The translations under genes and the position numbers were made by a program. The notes below the pieces were generated by a model. It worked only from the letters and a program-made list of their open reading frames with translations. It was not told the origin of the DNA and searched no databases. A DNA stretch of 64,000 nucleotides, taken from Sipunculus nudus (taxonomy: Eukaryota; Annelida; Sipuncula; Golfingiida; Sipunculidae). This document shows positions 25,101 to 33,900 of this stretch, one piece after another; position 1 is the stretch's first letter; every line of letters begins with the position of its first letter. The stretch spans positions 36,665,956-36,729,955 of the forward strand of contig CM049318.1 in assembly GCA_026874595.1 (NCBI GenBank). Direction: 5' to 3'.

Positions 25101-27187
25101 TTTAAGGTTTCAGCAAGTGCTCCTTCCTCTTTACCACTGATCACCACTTAAACACAAAGCTGTACTTATTTTAGCTTTAGATACAGTTATAAAATCCAGA
25201 TAAATCCAATACTTACCTCATAATCCCTGAAGAGTCCCTTCAGAAAGAACACCCATCCACCAGCGAAAAACATCACCTGTAGTACACATATTACTAAATG
25301 GTTATATAAACATTAATTTGTTTTAATCTGTCATATGTAAAGTTTATGTTTACACTGGAAAACATTCAACTTTGTATATATGTTCATCTTGCTCATAGTT
25401 TTACTGTTATTACTTTCAACCATTATAGTTTAAAAGAATTAAAATTTTATCGCTTAAAAAAAGATTTGTTCATTTCAAGAGAAATAGTGCTTTTGAATCA
25501 GTGCTGAGTTTGTGGCAGGATTGACTTGTACTAAGTTGTAGATCAGTTTCCAGTTCATAAATAAAATATCTTATTTTCATCTAAATTATTTCTTAAGATT
25601 TTGTGAATTTACTACATATCAGTTATCTTCTAATACTGCATGATAACGTGAGGACCACACAATATATCAACGGCAAGTTAGGAGCAATAGGACAGTGCAA
25701 GCAGCCAGATAAAACAGGTTTCAACCTCAGGTTCAGCAGGGTTTTTTTAATACCAAGATCAAAAGCAGAATCTTAGTTCCTCATGTACAAACAACATGAA
25801 ACATATTTACTTTATTATTTTAATATTAACTTTTACCTCAAGGTATCTTTGTACAATTCACTATTTATTACTTTGGAAGAGCACTATGTATTTGTAACTC
25901 ATACGGGTAAAATATCCTCCTATTTTGGACTTTTCTTCACACAAGACTGACATATATAGTTGTATATATATATATATACATGTATAGAGTGGAACCTGTC
26001 TAAAAGACCACCCATCTGAACACATTTACATTGGTTTATAATAACTGACCTCAGAGTCTCTAAGAAGACCAAATGAATTAAGACCATTTTTGGCCAACCC
26101 ACGGGTGGTCTCATTACATAGGTGCCACTATATATATACGAAGACAAATTGCTCAGGTGAAAATACTGGGCCGACCCGGGAGTTGAACCCATGTCTGTGG
26201 TGCACAAGTCCGGCGTACCAACGGCTTCGCTAGATAAGCAAGCTTCACTAGCGAGACAGTTTGGTCCACTTTTATGTCACCCAGTAACACACCCCCTCTT
26301 AAGAGCGTTCTGCTATCAGAATATGACTAATTATCCCAGGAGTCACACTTTGGTGAGCTTATTCCCTGGGCCACTAAGTTCACTGTAATCCCGGACGATC
26401 CCCCATTTTGTTACGAAGACAAATTGCTCAGGGGAAAATACTGGGCCGATCCGGGAGCCAAACCCATGTCAGGGGCGCACAAGTCTGGCATACCAACCGC
26501 TTCGCTAGAAAAGCAAGCTTCACTAGTGAGACAGTTCAGTCCACTTTTATTCCACTTTTATGTCACCACGTAATAATATATATATAATTATTTTCATAGA
26601 CATCCAAGGTGTATCAAAATATATACAGTAAACCCCACTAATTGATTAAAGAGCTTTTAATGGAAAGTCATGTTCTGGGGACATTCATCGGCCTGAGCAT
26701 GGAGATCGATATTCCTGTATGCCAAATTAGCTTAGTTTGTCCTTCATTTATACATGGATTAATTTTCTAATAATATGCCAGTATTAAAATATAACTGTCT
26801 GAACCAGACTGCAATAAAATAAAAAAAAAATATTTCTTTCAACTAAAACATATGATTATATTATAATTCTGTAGACAGTCATATTTTGTGCAGCATTTAA
26901 CACATTTAGCACGTTTTAATATGAAAGGCAGAAATAATTTGCACATAAAAAAAACATTCAGAGATATATTATTCTGTCAATTTTGAAGAAATTATACAAC
27001 AAACAGCAAAAAATGTTGCCGGTGTCATATATATTTATATTAATAATAAATGCCTAATTTTAAATTGTTTGCCAATGACACTATTAGCATAAAAAAGAGA
27101 AGTTGATAAGATGTTGCATAAAACATTTTGGCTAATTTAAGTTACCTGGGTGAAGAACATCACCAGTGAATCCGAAATGAGTGACAT
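13025..27187 (-). CDS. GPR89: GPR89 / Golgi pH regulator (GPHR), 5' part, five exons
   Basis: Coding exons on the minus strand: 27187-27146, 25276-25217, 21607-21504, 15791-15685, 13135-13025. Together they give 424 nt, the first 141 codons plus one base, with matching phase at all four introns. Blocks known from animal GPHR proteins are visible: FSVTFALSCTMFELIIFEILG, SRYFHWK, PFYIAYFIFSNI and FFWKLGDPFPILSPKH. GPHR is a multi-pass membrane protein of the Golgi/ER needed for luminal acidification, described as a voltage-dependent anion channel. The human protein has about 455 residues, so roughly 310 are absent here. No matching exon was seen between 1 and 13024. Either a long intron carries on past the left edge or the gene is truncated. 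It is divergent from USP25/28. Confidence 0.96.
13308..13622 (+). repeat. Interspersed repeat family E, copy 2
   Basis: Begins ACTAGAAATCTGCATTCTAAG and ends CTCTTGGCAAAAGCAATAA; same block order as the copy at 2410. Confidence 0.8.
13770..14209. mobile_element. hAT-type MITE, 440 bp, with perfect 8-bp target duplication
   Basis: Terminal inverted repeats TAGGGCTGAAA...TTTCAGCCCTA: 11 bp perfect, similarity continuing into GGGTAC-like sequence. CACAACTG flanks both ends (13762-13769 and 14210-14217). An 8-bp duplication with a TAGGG-type end is the hAT superfamily pattern. The interior holds repeated modules rich in GAGTCCGAGTCGGGTA, with a near-exact tandem unit at about 14092-14200, and has no transposase frame. 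The intact duplication points to a fairly recent non-autonomous insertion. Confidence 0.88.
15090..15285. repeat. Large imperfect palindrome from two head-to-head E repeats
   Basis: About 80-bp arms face each other around 15194. The central arms, for example TACTTCACTCATGATA and its complement, match almost fully. The outer parts are the 3' ends of two family E copies in opposite orientation (CATATCCTCCTGGCGTAGGCA against the complement of TGCAAGGAGGGTATGCAT). Confidence 0.8.
15215..15622 (-). repeat. Interspersed repeat family E, inverted copy
   Basis: Reads on the minus strand from GAATGCAGGCCTCCACCATGTGG (near 15600) to the CCTTGCAGGGGCAATA end near 15225. It forms the right arm of the palindrome. 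Confidence 0.75.
15685..15791 (-). CDS. GPR89: GPR89 exon 4
   Basis: 107 nt. The acceptor TATTTCAG is followed by C, which completes an Asp codon; then SRYFHWKLGLYATLFMVIV and PFYIAYFIFSNIPL; one G is left before GTAAGG. It covers a membrane segment of the N-terminal half. Confidence 0.97.
16290..17215 (-). repeat. Interspersed repeat family N, copy 1
   Basis: Related in inverted orientation to 47190-48180. Shared blocks include AAGGCCTACAGGCCTAATG, CACCAGGTATAA.GCTTCAATGCTG, GTGGCACCACCAGTCTTGTATAC and a run of CTGCACTGAGTGAACTCTTGACCTG modules. The similar short peptide frames in both copies ([12 protein letters not shown]) follow from the repeat and are not evidence of a gene. Confidence 0.8.
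17008..17103. repeat. Tandem array, about 23-bp unit
   Basis: Four units of CATGAGGTGATCACATGCTAC-like sequence inside the family N repeat. Confidence 0.85.
17415..18075 (+). repeat. Repeat family A with three 180-bp tandem units, inserted in family C
   Basis: Three units begin near 17491, 17671 and 17850 and share GGTCAAAAGTAGGTCAAC, ACACACCAAAAATCAGGCCA and ATCTGCAGGCATTGCG. The outer ends are GC-rich inverted blocks (ATGCCCCCGCCTGGGGC and GCCACTTTGTGGCGGGGGCAT). It splits the surrounding family C repeat, so it arrived later. Confidence 0.8.
18547..19140 (+). repeat. Tandem array, 177-bp unit, about 3.4 copies
   Basis: Each unit begins CTTCCCATAACT(C/T)AGCC and carries AACATCTAAGGATA and TTTGGCCCAGTGGTTTTTGAG. 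Units differ at only a few positions, suggesting recent expansion or conversion. Confidence 0.9.
20299..20345. repeat. C-rich low-complexity tract
   Basis: A run of about 13 C followed by CCTTCC/CCCCACCCC sequence; a G tract follows at about 20525-20539. Confidence 0.85.
21504..21607 (-). CDS. GPR89: GPR89 exon 3
   Basis: 104 nt: 34 codons plus GA. The acceptor TTTTGTAG is followed by VHHRVVLLVFSVTFALS, then CTMFELIIFEILGFLSA; donor GTAAGT. The FSVTFA..CTMFELIIFEILG block is a GPHR hallmark. Confidence 0.97.
21608..25216 (-). other. GPR89 intron 2, 3.6 kb
   Basis: No exon was seen. 24270-25060 is an inverted family B repeat; the rest is unassigned AT-rich DNA with scattered short frames. 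Confidence 0.8.
24270..25060 (-). repeat. Interspersed repeat family B, copy 1
   Basis: The minus strand begins TTTTAGCTCAGCTGACTTTCAG, then GGGCTATAGCGAT, a CCGTCCGTCCGT run and GGGCACAAATCGTAACC. It continues into 110-150 bp modules ending TGACCTTTGACCT. 63268-64000 carries the same order on the plus strand. Parallel short frames in both copies (for example FHPKPSIFHIQLTYQQG) come from repeat identity. Confidence 0.9.
25217..25276 (-). CDS. GPR89: GPR89 exon 2
   Basis: 60 nt, exactly 20 codons: VMFFAGGWVFFLKGLFRDYE, matching the first membrane segment and the RDYE/KDYE end of animal GPHR. Acceptor ACTACAG, donor GTAAGT; phase 0 at both ends. Confidence 0.96.
25986..26130. mobile_element. 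TA-flanked pogo-type MITE, copy 1
   Basis: Ends AGAGTGGAACCTGTCTAA and (complement) TAGTGGCACCTATGTAA, with internal AAGACCACC and GTGGTCTCATTA modules, as in the copy at 55846-56023. The flanks are TA-rich, so the exact TA duplication is ambiguous. Confidence 0.7.
26139..26281 (-). repeat. tRNA-derived SINE, family F, copy 2
   Basis: The minus strand has a good A box (TAGCGAAGCCG) and B box (GGTTCAACTCC) about 40 bp apart, then the GAGCAATTTGTCTTCGT end. This is the best preserved Pol III promoter of the three F copies. Confidence 0.8.
26411..26572 (-). repeat. tRNA-derived SINE, family F, copy 3
   Basis: Minus strand, 130 bp beyond copy 2 and in the same orientation. A box TAGCGAAGCGG, B box weakened to GGTTTGGCTCC. 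It contains a small local duplication GTGGAATAAAAGTGGA at its head. Confidence 0.75.
27146..27187 (-). CDS. GPR89: GPR89 exon 1 (start)
   Basis: 42 nt, 14 codons: MSLISDSLVMFFTQ, aligning with MSFLIDSS-type starts of vertebrate GPHR. Phase 0 end, donor GTAACTT. The start follows AAGG-type sequence on the minus strand. The frame is also open upstream, but those residues match nothing in the family. Confidence 0.93.
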
Positions 27188-27831
27188 CCTTCAAGTTTAT
27201 GCTGCGTATTCTCTCTTCAACATTAGTATTACAGTATACAACTGGTATACCGACTGGAGGCAGACTGGCTGAAGCCACATCACTGCAGGGTGCACGCGCA
27301 CTGGGATTCCCTTTACTAGCCGAACCATTCAATGTAACGGTATATGTGATTGGTCAATGTCTGTTGCATATCACCACAAGGGTTTTCCCATGACAAAAGT
27401 TAAAATTCAACCATCTATAGTCAAGCGTGGTATAGATTTTATTTTTGTACAAAGAAATTATTCTAAGCTGCAAGTATTATTTGTTTTCTGTCACATTTTA
27501 CCAGAGAAGAACAGAACAAAGACAAGTTAACCTGGTGTCCCGACTTTTGAGCTAGCCAATCAGCTGTCACAATACCGGCTTTCGCCGAAGGGGGATTTCC
27601 AACGCTGTTCCATCAATATTGCTTTCCATAATTTTTATTTGAGGATTCCCCCTTTGGATTAAACATAATGACACAGATTCGCAATTATTTGGCCAATAAA
27701 GGTTAACATATTTAAACAGTACTTTTATTTGATAAAACAATTTCCCTCATCGCAGTTTTAAATTCAAATATGTTTATACTTGATAAATTGATTGCAGGGA
27801 GGATATTAAACAGAAGAGCTGGGGAAACGCC
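27188..27831. promoter_or_regulatory. Shared 5' region of GPR89 and USP25/28 (likely bidirectional promoter)
   Basis: 644 bp separate the two divergent start codons. CCAAT-box cores are visible in ATTGGTCAATG near 27350, AGCCAATCAGCTG near 27553 and GGCCAATAAAGG near 27690. No convincing TATA box was seen. The middle is less AT-rich than the flanking introns. A shared promoter is inferred from head-to-head spacing; 5' UTRs and transcription starts cannot be located from sequence. Confidence 0.6.
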
Positions 27832-27904
27832 ATGTTTTCATCGTATTTCGCTCAGCCGAATCATGACGGTAGAGCAATCACCACTGTCACACTTTTCAAA
27901 CCAG
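27832..27904 (+). CDS. USP25/28: USP25/28 exon 1 (putative start exon)
   Basis: ATG plus 23 codons and one base, donor CCAG|GTAAGC. It is placed as first exon because it lies 645 bp from the GPR89 start, has an excellent donor and gives about the usual number of residues before the UBA helix. Phase 1 fits only the second acceptor of exon 2 (32218-32219). Sequence similarity does not confirm it. Confidence 0.6.
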
Positions 27905-30900
27905 GTAAGCGTTCAGAAAATTCAACAGTTTTAATATTTATCTGTTTAATTAATAACGGCCATAGGCAGGAATGTGAGCATTTTGCGTGTAAGCAGGCGC
28001 ATATTTATACTTCTGAGTCAACTTGGTAGGTATGTTTGATGAAGATGTTCAATGATGTACACCTGATTTATAGTCCATTTCAAACGCAAATTAATAAATA
28101 TTAATTTTAGCCGAAGTGTAAACAAAGAAAACAGTTGTTTTGGTCATACGAAAGAATATTGAGCAACACATTGAAACTAAAACTAGTATGATATTCAGGT
28201 GCACAGCACAGGTAGGTTGGAATAGTTTTGCACTGACCAGTAATGGCAGTATGTCAGTGACTGTATTTCCTACTGTTATTGTCAAGTCTAAAAAATATTA
28301 AGCCTTTTATATAGGTCAGATTCCACTACTTTGTTTTCCACTCTATGAGTCTGATATGTTATTAAGGCCACTTTATTTCATAAAAATATCATGATAATAT
28401 ATAATATAGTCAATCTCAAGAATGATTACAGGTCAGTATGTTCGCCCATGACCCAAGTGCACTGGTGTTCTGTGTTTAAACAAACACATTACTTTGGTAC
28501 CTCCTGGACTCTCAGCATCATGTATCCAGGCTGGTGTGCTGTCTGTGATTAAACAAAATGCAACATTAACGTTGCCTTTATCCTGTACATACAATGGGTT
28601 CATGGGTGAACATTTCATGGCAGGTTTCTACCCTGTACGGTAATTACCTGGGTACTTACTGGGTAATTACCGTTACGGTAAAAATACTTTCTACCATGGG
28701 TAGAAATGGTGGATAGGGTAGAAACTCATGGGAGTTAAAAATAATTATATAATCATTTGTTCAATGGCATAAAAGATAAATCTGTATCACTGATATATAG
28801 GTAACAAGTTAGTGCCTTTATAAAGTTAATTAAACTATCATCAGGGTTTGTCAAGCTTAGCTGGATACAAGGTAGACCCAGTTTTGGCTCTGTTAAATGA
28901 ACAGAACAGAGCCACAACTGGGTCTAGATACAAGGAAACCTGATTTCAGTCATGTATCACACATCATCCTGCATACTTCATGGTCTCTGAAATCCTCCAA
29001 GTGCTATGTGTTGTTTTTTCTAATTGTTCATCTGAGCACAAATTTGTGATTAAATCAATTTAAATGACATGCATCACTGCATATGGGAAACCGCATGTTT
29101 TAATAAAATGTTTTTTTTTTTTTGTCTTGTTTGCTGACTGGTTGTACTTTCATTATTTCTGCATCCACTAAGATGTGCCACTTAAACATATTTCGGTCAG
29201 GCCAGCTGAGGTTTCTACCCTATTTCTACCATTTCTACCCGTAGACAGATATTTCTACCATTTTTACCCTAGTTTCTACCCATGGTAGGGTAGAAATACC
29301 TTTCTACCAGTTAGAAACCTAACCCTAGTTCATGGGTGAACATACCAAGGCCTAGAACCACTATCAGAAAGAAGTCATCAATGGGACCGTCTTGAGAGTG
29401 GAATATGACTTATTAAAAGTTATAAATGTCTTTAGAGTGTGAAATATAATTACAATGACAGTGACAGACTAATACGTAATAGAGACTTGTGCAAAACTCT
29501 TAATGTCCAAAGTCTTCCTGTTCAAGAAATTATCTTGTAAGTACTGGTAACAGGTTGATGGAGTGGGAGTGGAATATGACCTATTATTTCATAGAGCTTA
29601 AATTCTGATGTTCCTTGTAGATGCAGATTAACCTCTTTATATATTGAATAATTTGGGAGTGTAGAATTTTTGTACAAAAATTAAAGCTTAAGCATTATCT
29701 GAAAATATTGGCACATATATTTGGAAAACCTAGTTTATAACTCTGAACAACTACTAATGTGGATTTCATTTGCGTACTGTGAATACTAGTTTTTGAGATG
29801 ATATGATTCCCAACAGTCATGTGATTGAGAAATGGATAAATGTATATTGGGATTTGAAACAGATTTTTTAGTGGATAGATTGGTTTACAGATTTGCATGG
29901 AAGTTCTTAGTAACTCTAGACCACTCAATTCTGCCAACAATCTTTTTAATGGATTTTTTTTTAATTGTTCATATGTCATAGGTCACTGAATGTTCACAAA
30001 TTTGGTGTGGCCATGGATCTTCATTATCTGCTGAACAAGACATGATGCCTTCAACAGTCTTAGTTTTTAGGAATTTCAATTATTCACATCTCAGGAATGT
30101 CTTCATGGATTGTCCTGAAATTTATTGTTCTTGTTCTTCTTGGATAACTTTATAAATTGATCAAGACTTGTGGTACCACTTTTTTTAGCTTACATGTTAA
30201 TAGATATCATTAACTGGATAATTGTATTTGAAGCCTGTTGTAAACTTGGTCTTGCCAAGGTCTAAAGGTATGGTATAACAACATGACAAATCCCAGAAAT
30301 TTCCAGTTCCATACTGATACTTTATTGAAACCTATATCAGTTACTGATTTCTGTAATTAAATGCATTAAAGTCTTAATGGGAGAATGCTTATTACAGCAT
30401 CTAGCATTAAGGTAGGCTCACAGTTTTACTTTGGTACATTTGTAAACCCAGGACATAGCTGACTGTCTGCATTCCACCACAGATTCAAGGGTTTATAAAG
30501 CAGTTAAAGTTGCCTCCTAAATTATGAAACTTGTGCACATTTATATGCAGAAGGTAAGAGCAAAGTGCGGTTTGAACACAGTTTATATTATCATACTAAT
30601 CACAACTAGAAATTTGCATTCTTAGGAATGCAAGCCTCCCCCATGTTTGGGGTCCTTATTGTGTGATACTCCCAACCAATGTTTGCATTCATTTATTTGG
30701 CTCATATTCCCAGGTTCATTCATGCATACGTGACTGTACATTTGTGAATATTCCTTGATTACGTTCCTGAATCCAGATCGTGTGCCAGCTCTGTACCAAT
30801 TTTCAATTGTTTCTTCATTGGCCCATTCCCAAAATTCCCTGGAAATTTTTTTCATGAGATTCCAATCATGCTTGCATGACTTATGTTATGAACAAACATA

Positions 30901-33900
30901 CACAAACAGATGAAAACATAACCTCCTGGTGTAGGCAATAATATCAAATCTTCAGCTGCTGATCCAAGAAGGATTACATGGAAGTTAATGCATCACGTTT
31001 GTGGCAGCGTGAATATCTAACTTAGTGCTCAATGCATCATGATCTCATCACTTTTGCTCTACTGCAGTTTCTGTATCACACCTTAGAAGTCAGGTTTGGC
31101 ATAACTTACTGCAGCAAGAAACATATGAAATATTCAGTATAGCACAAATATGTGCAAAAACAACATCATATTTTAATTGATGCATCATGTAGCTGGCCAT
31201 CAGCTTGTGGCACTGTATGTCACTATTTGTGCATATGTATATGTATGTATACAGGTCATCATATTTAAAAAAGTATTATAGTATTCCCCAAAGTTTGTTG
31301 ATCACCCCCCCCCCCCCCCCCCCAATGATCTGTTTACTTAATATTATAAATAAGTTCTAAAATGCTGATTCCACTGTTCACTGGCTGTTTGTTTTGTTTG
31401 TATCCACATATATATAACTGGGGGGGAACAAAATAATCACATTCGTTGATTCAACACATTCAACATCAGTTGGCATCTGGCAATGACATCAAGTACACTT
31501 GACTGCCCATACTAAATGATATTCTGCACTGCACTGTTATACGCTGCAAAGTGACGCAGAGAAAATTACTTGCAGTCATGGTTGGTCAAACCCAGGTTTT
31601 AAGCAAAAAGCCCAGCCCAGTGGTTTTTTTTATTAAACCAAGGTTTTATCGGTTTAACAGGTTTTATGGGCAATGTGTCAATTTGAAATTAATATGATTC
31701 TGTGGTATTAAATTTTGGTAAAATAAAGCTGTAATAGTCTGTAAATATTAAAAGCTCTGTCTGATTTATAATATTTATTTTATTTAAAAAAAAACTTATA
31801 AAGCAATTTATTATGATACACTAACAAACTTACTTAAAACTTGGGAAACTTATATAAACATGAACAGTTTTTTTTTAAGAGTCCTATATAAACATGAAAG
31901 GTTTATAGTAAAGTCCATTTCATATTGCCCATAAAACCCACAAGTGTGTTTTAAGACTTTTTGCCCAACCCGGGTAAATCTGGGTATAACCCACCCAGGT
32001 TTTCCCAGCTGGGTATTGCCCGCCAAACCCTGCTTGCAATGCCACAAAAATATATGCATACCATGGCAGCCATTTGGCACAGTTATTTTGTTCTGAAGCA
32101 TTGCTAAGCATTGAGTACTGTCAGGATCATAGGGACAGATATTGTTATTCACAGAAGGGTTTGTTGGCAATATGTCATGGCATTAGTATTATCACATTTT
32201 TTTCAGCCTGACCCAACAGATAATAATATAGACAAGATCAAGGAAGTTACAGGAATTAAGGATAGGAAACAGATCGCTCAGGCTATCCGCGCTTGTCAGA
32301 ACGAGAGGGGAGCATATGATGTCACAGAGGTCATCAACTACCTGATCAGGGAGCCAGACACTGTAAGACCATATTACACCAGATACTGAAAGATATGGCA
32401 ACAAACTGGATTTTATGAGAATATAAAAACTGCAATGTTCATGCTAGACTTTTATCAGTATCATAATAATTGACAATTTTACATCTCTTTTCCTATTTTT
32501 TCACATTTATCACCAAAAAGTAGGGTTGGGTTTAAAAACCTGTTAAGTTATACAACAGTCATTGCTAAAACAGGCTAAAGCAAGGTTATAACCACTTTTT
32601 TGACAGATTTAGCTGGCAAAAAGTTACAGTGAATATCATGTTCAGGTTTTTTTTCCATATGTACTAAATATAACAAAAAATATAGACAATGTTAATGCAT
32701 AACATTGTGTAATGTTGAAAAACAGATGCTCACTAGACAACTCTTATTGCATTTCCAGCCTATCCCTACACAAGTGACAGATATAGAAAAAGATAACAAG
32801 CCTCAAGTGGTGGCCAATCCAGGTGCCAAGTCACCCAGCAACAATGGTATGTATTTTCCATTCACTTTTCCACACTGTTTAGACATAAGACGTTTGTAAG
32901 ACATCAAGTTAACAGTCTAAGATTTTAGTGTTAGGGTGTGAATAAAACATTAAGGAGTATATACAGAGAGTGATCAGAGGACAAGAGAGAAAGTATGAAG
33001 AACCATCTGTAGAAAATGAGATAAACTTTAGGACACAAATGCCATATATATATATGGTTAATGTTAGTATTTATTCCAAGAGCACCCGTTATATGTAACA
33101 TTGTTTTATTGTAAACATCATAAACGGACTGTTATTAATGTTAAATATTCATGGTATATTTGCATGCTGCCACATATACAGACTGGTATAAAAGGTAAAT
33201 AATAAGTTTGTTTATGTGTGAAGGTAGTATTTCTATAGGCAATGACTGTGATTACCGGTAGGTTTCACATTTATCATTCAACATTGAGAATTTGGCAGAA
33301 GAATTATATTAATTAAATATTTTAAGTGTATAACTGCTTTAGACTAGAGAGCATGATTGATAATCACATAAAATACAGGAAATAAGGCTTTAAGGAAGTT
33401 AAGAAATTTCTAAACCAAGGGTTCCTGAGTTCACATTTTGCTCATTTGACAGTTAGTTTACTGTTTAGAAGAAAAATGTCACTAGTCATTCCAAATTTCA
33501 ATGCCATAATGATGATACATGTGGGAGAAAATATTACATAGGCCAAAATTTTGAAGGGTCACATAGAATTTTATAGCGTCTTAGGTGAGGGGACTTATGT
33601 CATATGTATGAAAGTCTGTACAATGTATATACATATGTATGTATAAAAAAAAACTGTACAAAGGGTACTTTAACAATTTTTATTCTGAATAAAGATTTTA
33701 TTAATAAAAGAAATCCAAATTGTATCGGGTACTTTAACAATTTTTATTCTGAATAAAGATTTTATCAATAAAAGAAATCCAAATTGTATCCAGGAGGTAG
33801 TCACTGTCTACAACCTTTGCTGTGTGCTGTACATAAAATTTGTGTCAGGTTTCATCAATTCATTGCATGGTGGGTCACAGGTGAGATCTTGAATAAAGGA

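Larger units (their letters stand above)
25277..27145 (-). other. GPR89 intron 1 with pogo-type MITE and two SINE units
   Basis: Carries a TA-flanked MITE at 25986-26130 and two inverted SINE F units. The remainder is AT-rich; no exon was seen. Confidence 0.8.
27905..32219 (+). other. USP25/28 intron 1, 4.3 kb
   Basis: Contains an unclassified 'gggtagaaa' element (28614-29327), a family E copy, a C homopolymer near 31306-31323 and AT-rich DNA. No further exon was recognised. Confidence 0.7.

Noticed and set aside
32111-32206. Start of USP25/28 at the in-frame ATG 32111
   Set aside because: It would need read-through of a strong acceptor (TTTTTTCAG) and its residues do not resemble USP25/28 N-termini; still possible for an alternative transcript.
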